Positions 10,700-23,300 of a stretch of 64,000 bases of DNA are shown piece by piece. Numbering within the stretch: the stretch's first letter is position 1; each line of letters begins with the position of its first letter. Below the pieces are notes generated by a model that did not search any database, was not told the DNA's origin, and saw only the letters and a program-made list of their open reading frames with translations. The stretch lies in the NCBI GenBank assembly GCA_029706075.1, contig JAINUG010000108.1, positions 682,001-746,000 of the forward strand. The letters run 5' to 3'. Position numbers and translations under genes: made by a program. Source of the stretch: Aldrovandia affinis. Taxonomy: Eukaryota > Chordata > Actinopteri > Notacanthiformes > Halosauridae.

Positions 10700-11310
10700 C
10701 AACCTAATACATTCTATAATGTCAAATAAAACTACTGTAAAGCTTTTTAATTACAAATAAAAAACAGACAATAATTGATTGTATAAGTATTCACCCCTTT
10801 TGCTAAGGCACACCTAAATAAACTCTTGTGCAATCAATTTTCTTCAGAGGTCACATACTTCTTTGATTGGAGTCCACCTGTGTAGAATTAAGGTGTTTGA
10901 AATGATTTCATATTAAACACACCCATCTGTGAGATTTCCCATTTGTTTGCATTTCCAAACAAGAGCTTCATCATGAAGAACAAAGAACATTCAAAGCAAA
11001 TCTGAGAAAAGGTTATTCGAAAGCACCAATCAGGGACAGGATATAAGAAGATTTAAAATACTTAGAATATCTGGAGCATTGTTAAGACCATCATAAAGAA
11101 ATGGAGAGAATATGGCACAACTGTGAATTTGCCTAGAACAGACCATCCTTCAAAACTGAGCATCCGTGCGAGAAGGCCACTTGTTTGTGAGGCAACCAAG
11201 AGGCCTATGGTAACTCTGATGGAGTTACAGCCTTCTATGGCAGAGATGGGAGAGACCTTCCTTGAGACAATAGCCTGGGCACTTCACAAATCACAAATTT
11301 GTCTCTTGTA
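10700..11310 (+). mobile_element. Tc1-like transposon 5' part, family Y copy 1
   Basis: The left part has the tgtataagtattcacccctt type of leader and a caccaatcagggacaggata stretch. The N-terminal transposase region follows: catcataaagaaatggagag, then a frame from about 11123 with NLPRTDHPSKLSIRARR and REATKRPMVTLMELQ-like residues, ending WALHKSQICLLY. This matches the family Y segment at 50.8-51.0 kb (minus strand). The catalytic domain is missing after about 11310. Confidence 0.74.
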
Positions 11311-14102
11311 CCAGAACTTGAATCTCATTTGCCTCCTTACTTTGCCTTACCTTTGCCTTGTCGCTGTAAAGGTGACAGCAGTTGCATTGTGATGCCACGT
11401 AACACACGTTGTCCAATTACCCTGGGTTTGGTTAGCTCCTTCATGCTCGCCAGCACTGGCCTCCCTACAGTCTTTCAGGGAATAACCAGCTGAACAGGTG
11501 GCTGCTAGGAGACAACTGCAATACATTCTTCCCACTGTCACTCCAAGACTGCAGGCTTTCCATTCTCAGCTATCAGTAGTGAGGTTTGTTATTGCTTTTG
11601 AAGTGCCCATTATACTGTATGTTTCAGAAGTATTGATAGACCAGGTAGTACACTAAAATACTGTCCTCAGTTTTATGAAGAACTGTATGTAAGCATAGCA
11701 ATTAAAAGGAAATGTAAAGACTGAGTTCAAAAGCACACCCAAGACATTTAAAAAAGGTTAAGATTTACATTTGTTTTTAAATATATAAATTAGCAACCAT
11801 TAGCACTGTATAACAGCATCCGGACTGTTTGGATGTATTCAGACACCCCTTTAATTGAATTGCGTTAAAGCTTGCGTCGTTAAAATAGGGCCCATAATAT
11901 GTAAATATAATGTTATTTAACATCTATATCTTTATTATAGAAGGTTTTTTTTTTAATGAAGAATATTTTAATATAACAAATATGCCATGTTCAATTATGT
12001 GTTAAATTATTTAAATGTATTATGATCCAAGTCTTTGTTGTCTTAAACTACAACATGGATAAACAACCATTTTGCACAAAATTCAGGTTTAGCAAAGTGA
12101 AATGGTAGTGAGCACCTTAACTCTGCAATCGGCATTCACAGATGAAAATTCATTATTTCCTGTGTAATGTCTGTTGCGTTGAGGACCGCAGTGAGGATGG
12201 TAGGCGGTAGGCAGTAGCAGCAGAGGTAGGCGGTAATGTCCTGAGTCAGTTTGCGACATGTTTGACTACAGGTTCACCTAATAGAACTGGAAACCCGGAA
12301 AGGTTGACTTCTCAGCGGCTCTGACATATTGACAGGGGGATGACACGCAGGACACTTAAACCCCCATATGAACCAATGCCACAAAAACCAAGGCTCTCTG
12401 ACAGTGCTTATAACCTTTAAACCTACATTGAGTTCCGGAAATAACTTAATAGGCTTTTAGAGGCTTGGGATAGTCTTTTTTTTTTTTTTTACAGAGTGAT
12501 AACTCCATTTAACTATCGTTGTGCACTGAGGTGAAAAAATAAAACCTGAGGATCAATTCATAAATAGGAAATTACGTGCTTAGCAGAAAAGTGAGGACTT
12601 GCAAGCATAAAATTCTGTCTGCCTCAGATATGGAAATACAATACATTGTGAGAATAAAATGGTACTGCATTACAAACATAATGTGGAGTGAACCAGGGGC
12701 AGGAGTATACAACAGCTATGAAATTTACTGCATAAAATAACTGTAACAAAGCACAAATCACAGCTATTGAGAGTAATATATCAAAGACCAGAGATAAAAA
12801 TGCAGGGATTTTTCACATGGGGCAGCAGGAATAAATGCTTGTAAATGCTTCTGCTTGCAAAAGGTCCTAATAAAAACTAAAACTCTTTCTGTACACTGCC
12901 TGAGGATTTTAAACGTGTTTATTTGTTGCAGCCAAGTTGTTCAAACTGTATTTGAGCCAGTGAATGACTGGAACAATAGGACATGGTTGAGCATGTAGTT
13001 GGTTCACCCTGTAGTTTCATTCCCAAAGAGCTCATTATGTCCTTAGAGATACACACGTAGTGATCTTTTATTTCACACGGCAGTGCAATATTTTAAGCTT
13101 TGGATGGTCTTGTGTCAAGGTGGCAACTGAAGCACATAAACTAATGGTGCTTCTAAAGCTAGAAATAATGCAGTTTCCCATCATGTCACCACTTGTTACT
13201 AATACTGCATATGAATAAAAAATAGGCTGCTCATGAACTGCTGAAACAGAATCAGACCAGGGCCGTCTCAGGGATATGTGTATTGTCTTGAAATTGTCTG
13301 TGTTGTGGCCGTAAAATGAGTAGAGGCTGCTTTTGTTTGTTTGAGTTTTGCAGATAGCCATTAGCTAGGCTATGCAGCCATGCACTCTTTGGACAACACT
13401 GCTGCCTACCACATATACTGAATAGAAACGTTCAGAAGCCTCTTTTCAGGTTTTTCCACTCATTTTTCATACACACGGATAAGATAAACATGTCTGTACA
13501 GTTTGTGAGGTTAATTTGCTCTATCATCATGGCTAGCCTTTTTAAGTGACCTATGTTTGTCAGTATGACATCTAAGTGCCATTAATTCCAGACATTTATT
13601 TATTTATTGGTAACCAGGCTGGCTTACCTTTATTGACATTTTCACAGTTACAGACAATACTATCTGCTCACTGGCATTTATTGCCAAAGGTATGTTCCAG
13701 CTTCCTCTGTCCATGTCCACGGCCTCTTTGCATGTGTGAGAGAGCTCTGGGCTGTAGCTGGATGGCAGGTTGAGTAACTTAAAAGTAGAGAGGGGCGGGT
13801 GACAGAGCCCATATTTAAATAGAATTGACACTGGGAGTCCCCAAATGCCTCTTCGCTATTGATGCAGTTGTAGCTGAGCTCCGAAACAGTAGCCTATGCG
13901 AGTCTGCTACAGAAGGTGACATCATCCCTATGTCTCAGGAAAACAGTATGACTGGTTTGCCCTTCTTGGGACCTAGATATAAAGCTTAGCAAGCAAATCA
14001 TCCCTCTGTGCTGTGCGATTGCATGGCTCAGGATTCCATTCCCAGCTTGGACAATACACTGGCATATTACACAGATACTGTAGATTACTGCAATGGAGTT
14101 GT
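11311..14102. other. Unassigned intergenic DNA; slightly GC-rich patches
   Basis: No gene recognised. Patches at 11390-11570 and 12160-12460 are GC-richer than their surroundings and look non-repetitive, so they are reasonable places to look for conserved non-coding elements. No sequence-level proof of function. Confidence 0.35.
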
Positions 14103-14110
14103 ATATGAAT

Positions 14111-14752
14111 TAGGGCTGGGACTTTAACGCGTTAATTTCGATTAATTAATTACAGAAAAAATAACGCGTTAAAAAATGTAAGCATTTTAATCGCACTATA
14201 TTTTTCACTCCAGACACCACGGAACGTTTCTCAATGCTAAACATGTTGCAGCTAGCGTGGAAGCCAGAGCTGGCGGATCAGGCTAACGTTAGTCCTTCCA
14301 TTCGACCAGATGACGGGGTTCAGAGCCAAGATGTAAGACCACGTCTAACAAAGTAACCAACTCACTGGCTCACTCGATTGCCGTGGATAGACCATCGAAG
14401 ATAAGGGGCTGGAAAAGGTGCTACAGATTGCGTCGTCTGACACAATTTATGAACTGCCATGCAGAAAGACAATTTCGAAAAAAATCCAGCAGCTTCTTCC
14501 AAAGGTCCTTTGCACTATCATATTCCTAAAATTGCTGCACTTTGTTATGAATGTAGCTAAAATAAACAAGATTTTGCTGCTTAAACTTATGTATATGTCT
14601 ATTCATTGATTCAGTATACCAAAATCCATTTGAATTGAAAAATGTTGCTTCTCGGTCAAAATTGATATGCGATTAAAACGATTAATTTCGATTAATTAAT
14701 TACAAAGCCTCTAATTAATTAGATTAATTTTTTTAATCGAGTCCCACCACTA
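14111..14752 (+). mobile_element. Non-autonomous hAT element with perfect target-site duplication
   Basis: Left end tagggctgggactttaacgc, right end gtcccaccacta. Near-inverted termini continue as attaattaat-rich arms on both sides. Flanked by a perfect 8-bp duplication, atatgaat, at 14103-14110 and 14753-14760. The 642-bp interior holds a short remnant reading IYELPCRKTISKKIQQLLPK (about 14445-14510), reminiscent of hAT transposases, so it is probably a deletion derivative of an autonomous element. Confidence 0.86.
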
Positions 14753-14760
14753 ATATGAAT

Positions 14761-15050
14761 GTATATATAATAGGGACAGAAATATTATGGAATGTTGGAA
14801 CTATTTAAGAATAGCAATAACTTCACTGTAACTTCAATTTTACATCATTTAGTTTACAAACTATTTACATAAGCTGCAATAACTAAAAATACAAATAACT
14901 CAACAAAATCATATTTTACGTCCATACTATTCACTTAATGTAATATTATGAAAACTATTCATATAAATAAAGAAGAACAAAAATAATCCAACCTAAACCC
15001 AAATGAAACATTATTTTATCATTTAGAGTTAATAAAAAGCATTCTTCTGA
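14761..15050. other. Unassigned AT-rich DNA
   Basis: No gene or repeat recognised. Confidence 0.4.
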
Positions 15051-15335
15051 CTCTAGTCTGGCTTTGCCACAAATATACTGTCACACGCCACGTGACAATC
15101 CCTGGACAGGAACAGAGCAGTCTGGAGACGGAGTGGATTTTTCTTGTTTATTTTAGTCAGGGAAGTTCTCTGATCCCAGACATGGGCAGAGAACGAGGCC
15201 GGGAGCTTTAACTAAAAACAGAAACTAATTTGTCCGTCACCCTCACGGGTTCGGGACACAAAACAATAAACTTGAAAACACAAACCAAACTATTATCAAC
15301 TAACCTGAAACGTTTCAGTTCCCGTTTACTTTAAC

Positions 15336-15520
<185 letters not shown>

Positions 15521-15612
15521 CGCTCTCTCACGCCTTCTCCTTCCTGGTTCCTACCAGCCACCTACTGAAGAGAGCAGAGCAGTTTTAAGCACAGTTTTAA
15601 GGTGTAATTGCC

Positions 15613-15702
15613 AAACCTTGGACTGGTGTGTGCGCTGGCTGCTCTGCCACTAGTCGTGGCCGCTAATTGCCCTGATTAGCTGCCGAGACCGACGCCTTCC
15701 AC
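15613..15702 (+). repeat. Direct repeat, left copy
   Basis: Begins aaaccttggactggtgtgtg, contains ctggctgctctgcca and ends gacgccttccacac. Matches 16001-16104 apart from a 14-base-scale difference around the attagctgccgaga part. Confidence 0.9.
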
Positions 15703-15719
15703 ACCCCTCCATCGCCAGA

Positions 15720-15998
15720 ATGTGGCCAGGGCCCATTCGGTTCAACAGACACCCCCACCCTCCCTGGAGCGGAGGGTCTAGCGGGAGGACAGCGGGGGGC
15801 TGGAGAAGGAGCTGGAGCTGCAGGAGGACTGGAAGGACGGGGAGGGGGGCATATTTCAGGGGGCCACAGGTCCCCGTTGTGGAGCTTCCACAGCAGCTCT
15901 TCGTTCTGCAGGGAGAGGCGGTTGTTCATTTTGGATTCCTTCATGATGGTCTGCTGCAGGGTCATCTGCTCTGTGGACAGCTGCCTGTGCAAGGCTGT
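15720..15998 (-). pseudogene. Captured fragment of an MTUS1/MTUS2-like gene
   Basis: On the minus strand, 15989-15867 reads [20 protein letters not shown], then [20 protein letters not shown] and L. From memory this closely resembles the C-terminal coiled-coil end of the microtubule-associated tumour suppressor proteins MTUS1/MTUS2 ([18 protein letters not shown]). It is followed by a Pro/Ala-rich stretch unlike the known tail. The frame is open over 131 codons, 16058-15663, but it starts and ends in the flanking direct repeats, so the full ORF is a composite. No other part of the gene is present. It is either a gene piece carried by a transposable element or part of a duplicated locus; a functional gene is unlikely. 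Confidence 0.6.
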
Positions 15999-16000
15999 GC

Positions 16001-16104
16001 AAACCTTGGACTGGTGTGTGCGCTGGCTGCTCTGCCAGTAGGCGTGGCCGCTAATCACCCTGCCCTACCCACCCAATTAGCTGCCGAGACCAACGCCTTC
16101 CACA
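16001..16104 (+). repeat. Direct repeat, right copy
   Basis: Same start as the left copy (aaaccttggactggtgtgtg), with agtaggcgtggccgctaatc and an added ccctacccacccaattag stretch before ctgccgagac. It abuts the gene fragment to its left. Confidence 0.9.
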
Positions 16105-16476
16105 TATACCTACCGCAATCTTTTCAAGTTCTCTATGCCTTAAAGCAATTGAAACCTCATTAGTACAAAGCATGGTACATTCATGCCTTACAGTATAGTA
16201 AAGGTGTCTAGTTATAAAATAGAGATAGGGAACTCAAAATTATTTACAAGCATTTTAATGGATCATACTTGATTTGATTACACATATCTCATTGGACTAA
16301 TGTCCTTGGCTCACTGTTAGACCTTTTTCTGTGCAGAGCATTATTTATAATGGCTATAATCAGAGTGTCTCAGTAATTCATTGTACAGTTGCACTGATTG
16401 AACACACCTAACCTGCAGGAAAAGGGAATGAAACCTGACTAAGAAGAGACATCCTATGATTAATTTTAACGTAAGC

Positions 16477-16532
16477 ATGCATGCATGCGCGCCCACACAC
16501 ACACGCACGCACGCACGCACGCACGCACGCAG
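16477..16532. repeat. (ACGC)n/(AC)n microsatellite
   Basis: gcatgcatgcatgcgcgccc then acacac and about seven gcac units. Confidence 0.95.
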
Positions 16533-19500
16533 ACAGAAACACTCCTAAATAGTTTCTTGTTATTGAAGAGACCAGGAATATACATATGACAGATAAGCAG
16601 AACTCTGTAATGAAATGTCACAAATGGTGAGACTGCCACTGATGTCTGTGAGAAAATGCACACCCAGGTTATAAAGAATTTATGGAGAGTGAAGAAGAAT
16701 TTTCAATGGACTGACCCCCTTTGAGCCTTTTCCTGCTGAACACAAGGAGTAGCATTTCAATATGATGATAGGGATCACTCATCTTACTCTTACAAGCATA
16801 GATTGGCCCTGCCATCAGAAATCCATTATTTATGCTGTTTGTCCCAAGGTCTGATTTTCTGAGAGTCTAACGAATTAAAGTAAGATGGGCAGTGGGCAAC
16901 CCATGCTTTTCCATAAACCAAGGCCTTATGGAAATGCTTGGATGACATTTGCCAATTTAAATGAATGCAGAAAAAAGGGCACTCATTAATCTAATGTTCC
17001 GTGAATAGGTATGCCTCATAAGAGGTTTGGAGGGACTCCAATTTTGTTTGAAGATAGACACAAATAGCTAAATATTTTGTTAGATGTTTTGTTTGAAGAA
17101 AGACACAACGGAAAATTACAGACACTGGCAGAAATAAACGTACAAAATAAATTGCAGAAGATACAAATTCAGGGCTCCCTCAAAAATAGGGCAGGCTTCT
17201 GAGATGTTCTAATCTTTAGAATCGGTTTTTGAATGGATAATTGGAAAAGCTGGTACAACTGGGCTGCCCCCAGTATTTTTGAATGTTTATAATGAACATG
17301 AGCCAACAGAACAGGATTATTTGGTAATATGATTTCAGGTGGTAATATGAGTTTCACTCATTAATGATGCTTGATTGTTTTAATAGAAAATGTAGTGAAT
17401 GACTTTGACTGTGGGGTTTACTGAGCTTAACAGTGACATCATTTTATACAACTATTACATCATTTGCACATCCCATTTTCTATTGCATTAGATTTATTAG
17501 GGTGCAATTGTGAGGTTTTTTTGTCATGACATACCAAGGCTCCCTCCCTGATTGTATGGAGAAAAAAATAGCAGGACATATAATTATGTTAATATGTTGG
17601 AATTGTTTAAGGATCACATTAGAACTGGCAAGAAATTGTATCAAATGACTGGATCCTGTTTACTGCACCTTTTCCTGTGAGCTCTTTGTTCACATTTTCC
17701 AAAGGATTTATATCTATTGTTTTGTATGACATTGTAGGAAAAGACAGTAGACTCAAGTAATTTTAAAAAAAACTGCCCAGACGTGTAATTATTTTGAAGA
17801 AAAAAATAACATTGTTTAAGTACCAATATAATAGTACTGTTGTAAGGGAAGTGTAATCTGATTCTTCCATATAAACTGGTTATTTACAAAAACACGTTGT
17901 TAGGTTATGACATTTTGTTTCCCTCTATAAAAAGACAGCTCCATACATGCACTGTATTCTGCATACATTACAGTATTTTTAAAACAAATAAAACCTTTAA
18001 AGTATTTTCTCTTTTCCTAAGTGCCTTGCATAACATAAAATGTGAGTCCTGATTAGTACACTTAATCTAATATGCTAATTTAAGTATAGCCAATGTTTTT
18101 AAAGATCTAGTAGCACATACTGCTTTGGAAAATGAAGTACATTCTTGGGCGGAAAAGCCTTTAATCTCCTTTTATGTTAATATGCAGTGCATTGTCTAAT
18201 TTTATTCAGCACTTTCTATTTAATCCTTTTTTCACCACATAGCAGCACTTAAATCTTTGATGGTTTCTCTCAACAAATGGCAGATTCTAAATAATATATG
18301 CAAAAGTTATATTTCCTTGAATTTTTACAGGCTCTGTAAGTGGTTCCTGAAAAAGCATGGTATGGAAATGTATGGATGTGTATGCTCAGACAATCAGTCT
18401 ATTCACAAAGATGTAACTAATACCAAGACTTTTGTTTCACCTCTGGCCTTCTTAGTACCCCACCTATTGTCTATATCTGACAGGGTTCATGCCAGTGATC
18501 TGAGGAAATGACTTACAATTTACTGACAACAGGACGGACGGACTGGTTTAAGCAGCAGGTTGGAAACATCAGTCTCAATCCCTATACGCATTTGGTTCTC
18601 TGTGTCTGCTCCTCAGAATACTTATAGGATGGCATTCTTTGCACATATTGTTGGCCTTGAGCAGTTTTTCTGCCTCAGCTCAGACCGCGCAGAAAAAAAT
18701 GCAGTGTTCCTGCGAATTTTCAGGAGTGGTGGTCTGAGCAGCTCCTGGGAATTGACATAACACTGACAATGCCATTCCACCAACAGACAATGAATACATA
18801 AATCAGAATATATTCATGTAATGCCTTGCACACAAAAAAACAGTCAAGGATAACCAGCCAAGAGTCTTTTAAACTGGCATGCAATGACCCAGTTTCATCA
18901 GAGTAACAATAAGACTGGCCAGAGCATTGTTTATAAAGAGCTGTGCTCCTGGGCATTTGTGTGTTGTACTACATGGCTTTGGAATGCTCTTACGCATGAA
19001 TCAGTCAGTGAATGTGATCACCCTGAGCCCCAGGCCAAAGGCCTTGCTATGCTAACTGTCTGCTTCTCCCAGATTCAGCAGTTGGATCTGCCTTAGTATT
19101 GTTTCATTATGTGTTTTTTTCCCCCTTTTTTCTGGGGAAGGACACTTTGAAATGACAATGACTATGTTGCCTGACAAGCAAATCTGGGGTTTAATTCTCT
19201 GATGAATTCTGTGTTACAAGAAAGTGCAGCCCTAGGAAACTGTACGTTTAATACACAGGTTCCTCTTCAATGTCATTGGGTTTGTAATTTGTGATGCGCA
19301 GACAGGTAAAATTCTCTCTTGTCAGAGTGATTTTGTCAGCTGTGCCTATGATTAATCATTGGAGAAGACATATCAGATTTATTTTTAACATTCCAGACAT
19401 ACATGCTTTTTAAAGTGTCTCAAATAGTACTGCATGCTTATACCTTTTAAATCTGAGCACCTACTGTACCTCAGATGGATAACTCACCATTAGGCCCATG

Positions 19501-20150
19501 AAAGGTCTTAATAGGCTTGCATGCAATGCTCACACAAATATGCTGACCGTTTATGTTATTATGTCACTGATATAATAACATAACACTGTTATTATGTTTG
19601 TGTAATATTAATATGTAGTATTCTACACAAGGGCTATGGATATCTATTGCCCTACTCCTCATATCTATTCTATATTAAAAAACCATGATCCCTCATGGGG
19701 AACTACTTTTAACTTTTAAGACTAATTCAGATTTAACTTGTGAAACCTGGAATTATATATATATATATATATATTAAAAAGCATTATTACTATTAGTTAT
19801 TCGTTGACCATTGTTGGTTAGTTATTCAATTGTCTAGCTCTTATCAGTGTATTGCAGGATTATGACTGTCCATTTTTCTTCTGAAGGGCTGGGCAGATCC
19901 CACTCAATTTAAAACAGTTTGATTGTCATAATATTTTAGTTGGACAGATCAATGGCAAAGGTGCACAGGGCCAGTTTTCCCACCTTAAATAATTGGTTGT
20001 GTTTTATGCACTACATCAGAGTTTATTTTAAAACATAACCCCCCTGCCCCCCTCCTTCAGTTCCTAACTCACATGGGTTCCTACCCCCCCAACTCCCCTG
20101 TCTCCTGTAAATTCTGAGGAAAAACAACAGCCGACTTTCAAGATGCATAC
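16533..20150. other. Unassigned AT-rich intergenic DNA
   Basis: No gene, RNA or dispersed repeat was recognised. A short (AT)n run lies at 19754-19774. 20037-20100 is C-rich. Open frames of 60-84 codons have no domain signature. Confidence 0.4.
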
Positions 20151-20159
20151 TTCAATTTA

Positions 20160-21430
20160 ATGACTGATGCATTTAGAGCAGAGAAGGCAATCAGTCAAAT
20201 CAATCCTTGGATGGGAATGGCTAAAAATAGTATGCAGTACTTTTCATGACAATATAATCTTAATTCTGCAGCTGACTGATGGTGGCTACTGCCTCAGTCC
20301 TCTGGGGGCATTTCTCTCTGTATCTCTTCCACTTAGTTCAACGTTTATATCTGTCAAAACCACTTCAGCAAGGAGGAAACAAGAAATGGATTATTCTTCA
20401 CAGGGGTGGCTTGCACATTTGTCAAGCCATCTGTAATACCCATACAAAGGAACAATTAGCAATTAGCTGTCAATTTATCTCAGCTTTGCCCTTTCTAATT
20501 ACTCTTGTTGTGTCAGAAGTGGGACGAAATTGATCTGTTTTTATTTGTTTTTGGCACCATGCCATAGCCTCTTGCCCCAGCATGTCTCAGAGATAATTTT
20601 TCCACTGACTGATGAAGATTGCTGTGTGATAATATTATTCCGGTTCATGCCATGCAATGAGAGACAGTGGTTACTGTTAGGGAAAGGAAAGCACGAGCCT
20701 CATCTCTGTCGTGCTGCCACCACACAGCTTGACCTTATTCCACAGCTTTGTTGCTCTGATTATTGGATAGACCATCAGTTGCCTGGGGGAATGAAAATGT
20801 CCTCTCGTCTTTTCTGGAGCCAGTCGATCACCTCATTGACGTGCGTGATGCTTTGCTCCCGGTCACTGGGGCAGAATGTTCTCTTCTCATCCTGGCATTC
20901 CTTCAAACAAAGGGATCTGCCATTCCATCTCTTATTTTAACAGCAAAACTACATGAACCTACTCCCACTAAAAGAGTGAAGACCTTTAAACAACAAAATC
21001 ATTTCAGTACTTGCCCAATAGTGCAAAAACCAGGCTTTCCTTGAAAACCTGGTCAATGATAAGTGCGAACAAAGATAATATATAATAATAGGGAATATAC
21101 ACCCTTGCCATTTGTCAAAAGATAACAAGGCTTGCCTCTCGGGGTGGTTGTTCTCAGCCATTGCAGTTTACAGTCAAATCTGACAGCATCTGAAAAGAGT
21201 TCAACAGCTTGTTAGAGGCAAGCCTGCTCCACGGGGCGAGGAGATTTGAGCAGCTCTCTCTTCCAACTGACATGAAAGGGGATTGGTGGCTGAGAGCCAT
21301 CAAGACATCCCTCGTGTGGAGAGACATGACTGAAATCATACCATGGAGGCTGTTGCAACGTCAGCGAAGTTGGCAGTGGCAGGAAGCCGAACTGCACTTG
21401 TACGTGCCCAGCGAGTCAAATCTCCATTCT
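20160..21430. other. GC-richer, non-repetitive island
   Basis: Base composition is more balanced and the sequence more complex than in its flanks, with no simple or dispersed repeat seen. On the minus strand 20936-20775 is an open stretch of 53 codons with G/C-rich third positions, containing SDREQSITHVNEVIDWLQKR. It could be an ancient exon or a conserved regulatory block; + strand frames (20530-20940, 20763-21044, 21209-21517) overlap it and are no better supported. Confidence 0.3.
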
Positions 21431-21893
21431 AGTGCAAAAAAAACCACTAAGCTATATGCATATATTGTTTTCAAATGCACAATGGGTTTTAACACACAAT
21501 GGGCCTTATTTTGTTAATGGAAATGGAATGATCAAAGGCAAGACACTGGCTCTAATAGACATTGAATAAGTCCAATCAAAAGAGGCAAAACTGAAATGAT
21601 TTTGGAATTTTAACAACACTTGATGTTCACAAGCCTGGAAGATTTATATTGTTATAAATCTTACAGTTACAGTTATATTGTAAGGATAACCATAGCATTT
21701 GGAGTGGCAATAGTCCCTATAAATAAAGTCTTATAATGAATCAGATTGAACTCATTTCCAAAATGAACAATTAGAGCCAGTTCTGCTATGTTAAATAAAT
21801 GTTTGTTACAACATAAGTTAGCATTCTTCGTGGTCCATTCATCCACTTTTTATTAAAGCAAATGTATACTTATATATATACTATGTATGTATG
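21431..21893. other. Unassigned AT-rich DNA
   Basis: No gene recognised. 21870-21893 is TATG-rich simple sequence flanking the transposon. Confidence 0.4.
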
Positions 21894-21895
21894 TA

Positions 21896-23300
21896 CACTA
21901 CCGGTCAAAAGTGTTAGAACACCTCCATTTTTCCTGTTTTTATTGAAATGTACGCAATTTTATGTTTCAATGGACTCTGAAATTAAAGCATAGAACAAAT
22001 AAACAATTGGAGATCAAAAAGAAATCATGGAATCGTTTTGTTGAACAAAATTTAATCTAAATTTTTGACTCATCAAAGTAGCCACCTTTTGCAGATATAA
22101 CAGCCGAATATTGTCAAATATTGTTGGGAAGGTTCTTCCCAACACTGTTGCAGAAGTTCCCACAAATGTGTTGCACTTGTAGGTTGCTTTGTTTTCACCC
22201 TTCTGTCCAGTTCATCCCAAACCAGCTCGATGGGGTTTAAGTCTGGAGACTGTGCTGGCCATTCCATGATTTGAAGCCTACTGTCTTGTTCTTTTCTTCT
22301 AAGGTAGTTCTGACATAACCTGGAGGTATGTTTTGGGTCATTATCTTGCTATAGGATGAACCCCTGACCTGGTCCTGACCTGCCATGTAATACCCTCTAG
22401 TCTATGAGGCCTCGTATGCTGTGGTAGCCCTTTTGGTTGAGGGTGCCAGTCACTCTGTGCAAGTCGCCGACTTTGGATCCAGCAAAAGAGCCCCAGACCA
22501 TCACGCTTCCCCCTCCACATTTGACAGTTGGTGTTACACACTGAGGAACCATCCTTTCGCCTACTCGACGGCAAACAAAAACCCTGCGTGATGAACCGAA
22601 GATTTCACATTTTGATTCATCGGTCCATCAGACCTTCTTCCAGTCTTCAGCAGTCCACTGGCGGTGCTTCGTGGCCCAGGCAAGCCTCTTTTTCTTATTT
22701 TGCCATCTTAGCAATGGCTTTCTTAATGCCACTCGACCTGTCAAACCTGCAGCTCGAAGTCTTCTCTTCACAGTTGAAACTGAGACTTCCTTACTTCGAC
22801 CAGTGTTAAGCTGTGCTTGAAGCTGTTGTCCTGTGAGCGCGCTTATCACGCAAGCTGTTGACTCTCAGAAACTTGTCTTCTGATTTTGTTGTGGTCAGAC
22901 CTCTTCTTGTTTCCTCCAGTTTCCAAGTGCCTTTTGGTGGTGTAGGAAACTGTACTCACTGACACCTTGGCCTTTGCAATTTCTCTAAAGGAAAGACCTA
23001 CACTTTTAAAGGTTATAATAGTCTGTCTGTCTTCCTTTGTTAATTGCCTTTTTCTCGCCATTATGATAGCAATATACTACTTCCTGCAGTGCAATATTGT
23101 CCACATAATGCTTCAGAGGGTGTAGTAACACAGTCTGTTCCAACACTGCTTTTATACAGACAGAGGGTTTGTAAGTAATCAACAAAAGGTGGGACACCTG
23201 TAGGAATTGTTTGCATCAACTTTCAAGGCAGGGCCCAAAAAGGAGACTGAAAGCGAGTCAAAATACTGCTCCTTACTTTTGGTGAAGTCTATAAGTCCCA
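21896..23300 (-). mobile_element. Tc1/mariner transposon of the DD38E type, near full length
   Basis: The left end is a typical terminal repeat, cactaccggtcaaaagtgtt, at 21896, after a TA. The transposase gene covers 23061-22073 on the minus strand. No matching inverted repeat was found at the right, so the 5' end of the gene side is truncated or decayed; 23300 is approximate. It is the most complete transposon in the window. Confidence 0.85.
22073..23061 (-). pseudogene. Tc1-type transposase, DD38E, broken
   Basis: Starts MARKRQLTKEDRQTIITFKS at 23061, with the N-terminal helix-turn-helix. It shifts frame near 22848 and continues VKRRLRAAGLTGRVALRKPL, WTDESKCEIFG (first catalytic D), CGGGSVMVWGSFAG, QDNDPKHTS (second D) and EWPAQSPDLNPIELVW (last E), ending at 22073. 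Thirty-eight residues separate the second D from the E, where classic Tc1 has 34. A DD38E family of Tc1 relatives (Intruder) is known in animals. Defects seen: one frameshift and three in-frame stops (before WTDES, in the GLID region, and before QDND). A DDE transposase cuts and pastes its own element at TA; this copy cannot make it. Confidence 0.85.

Noticed and set aside
16477-16532. CRISPR-like array
   Set aside because: Simple microsatellite without spacers; the DNA is vertebrate.
20530-21044. Overlapping + strand frames of 136 and 93 codons
   Set aside because: Mutually overlapping in different frames with no domain; the minus strand shows the better codon pattern in the same place.
22341-22809. 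Open frames on both strands inside the DD38E element
   Set aside because: Wrong frames of the transposase; the real reading frame runs through 22849-22073 with stops.
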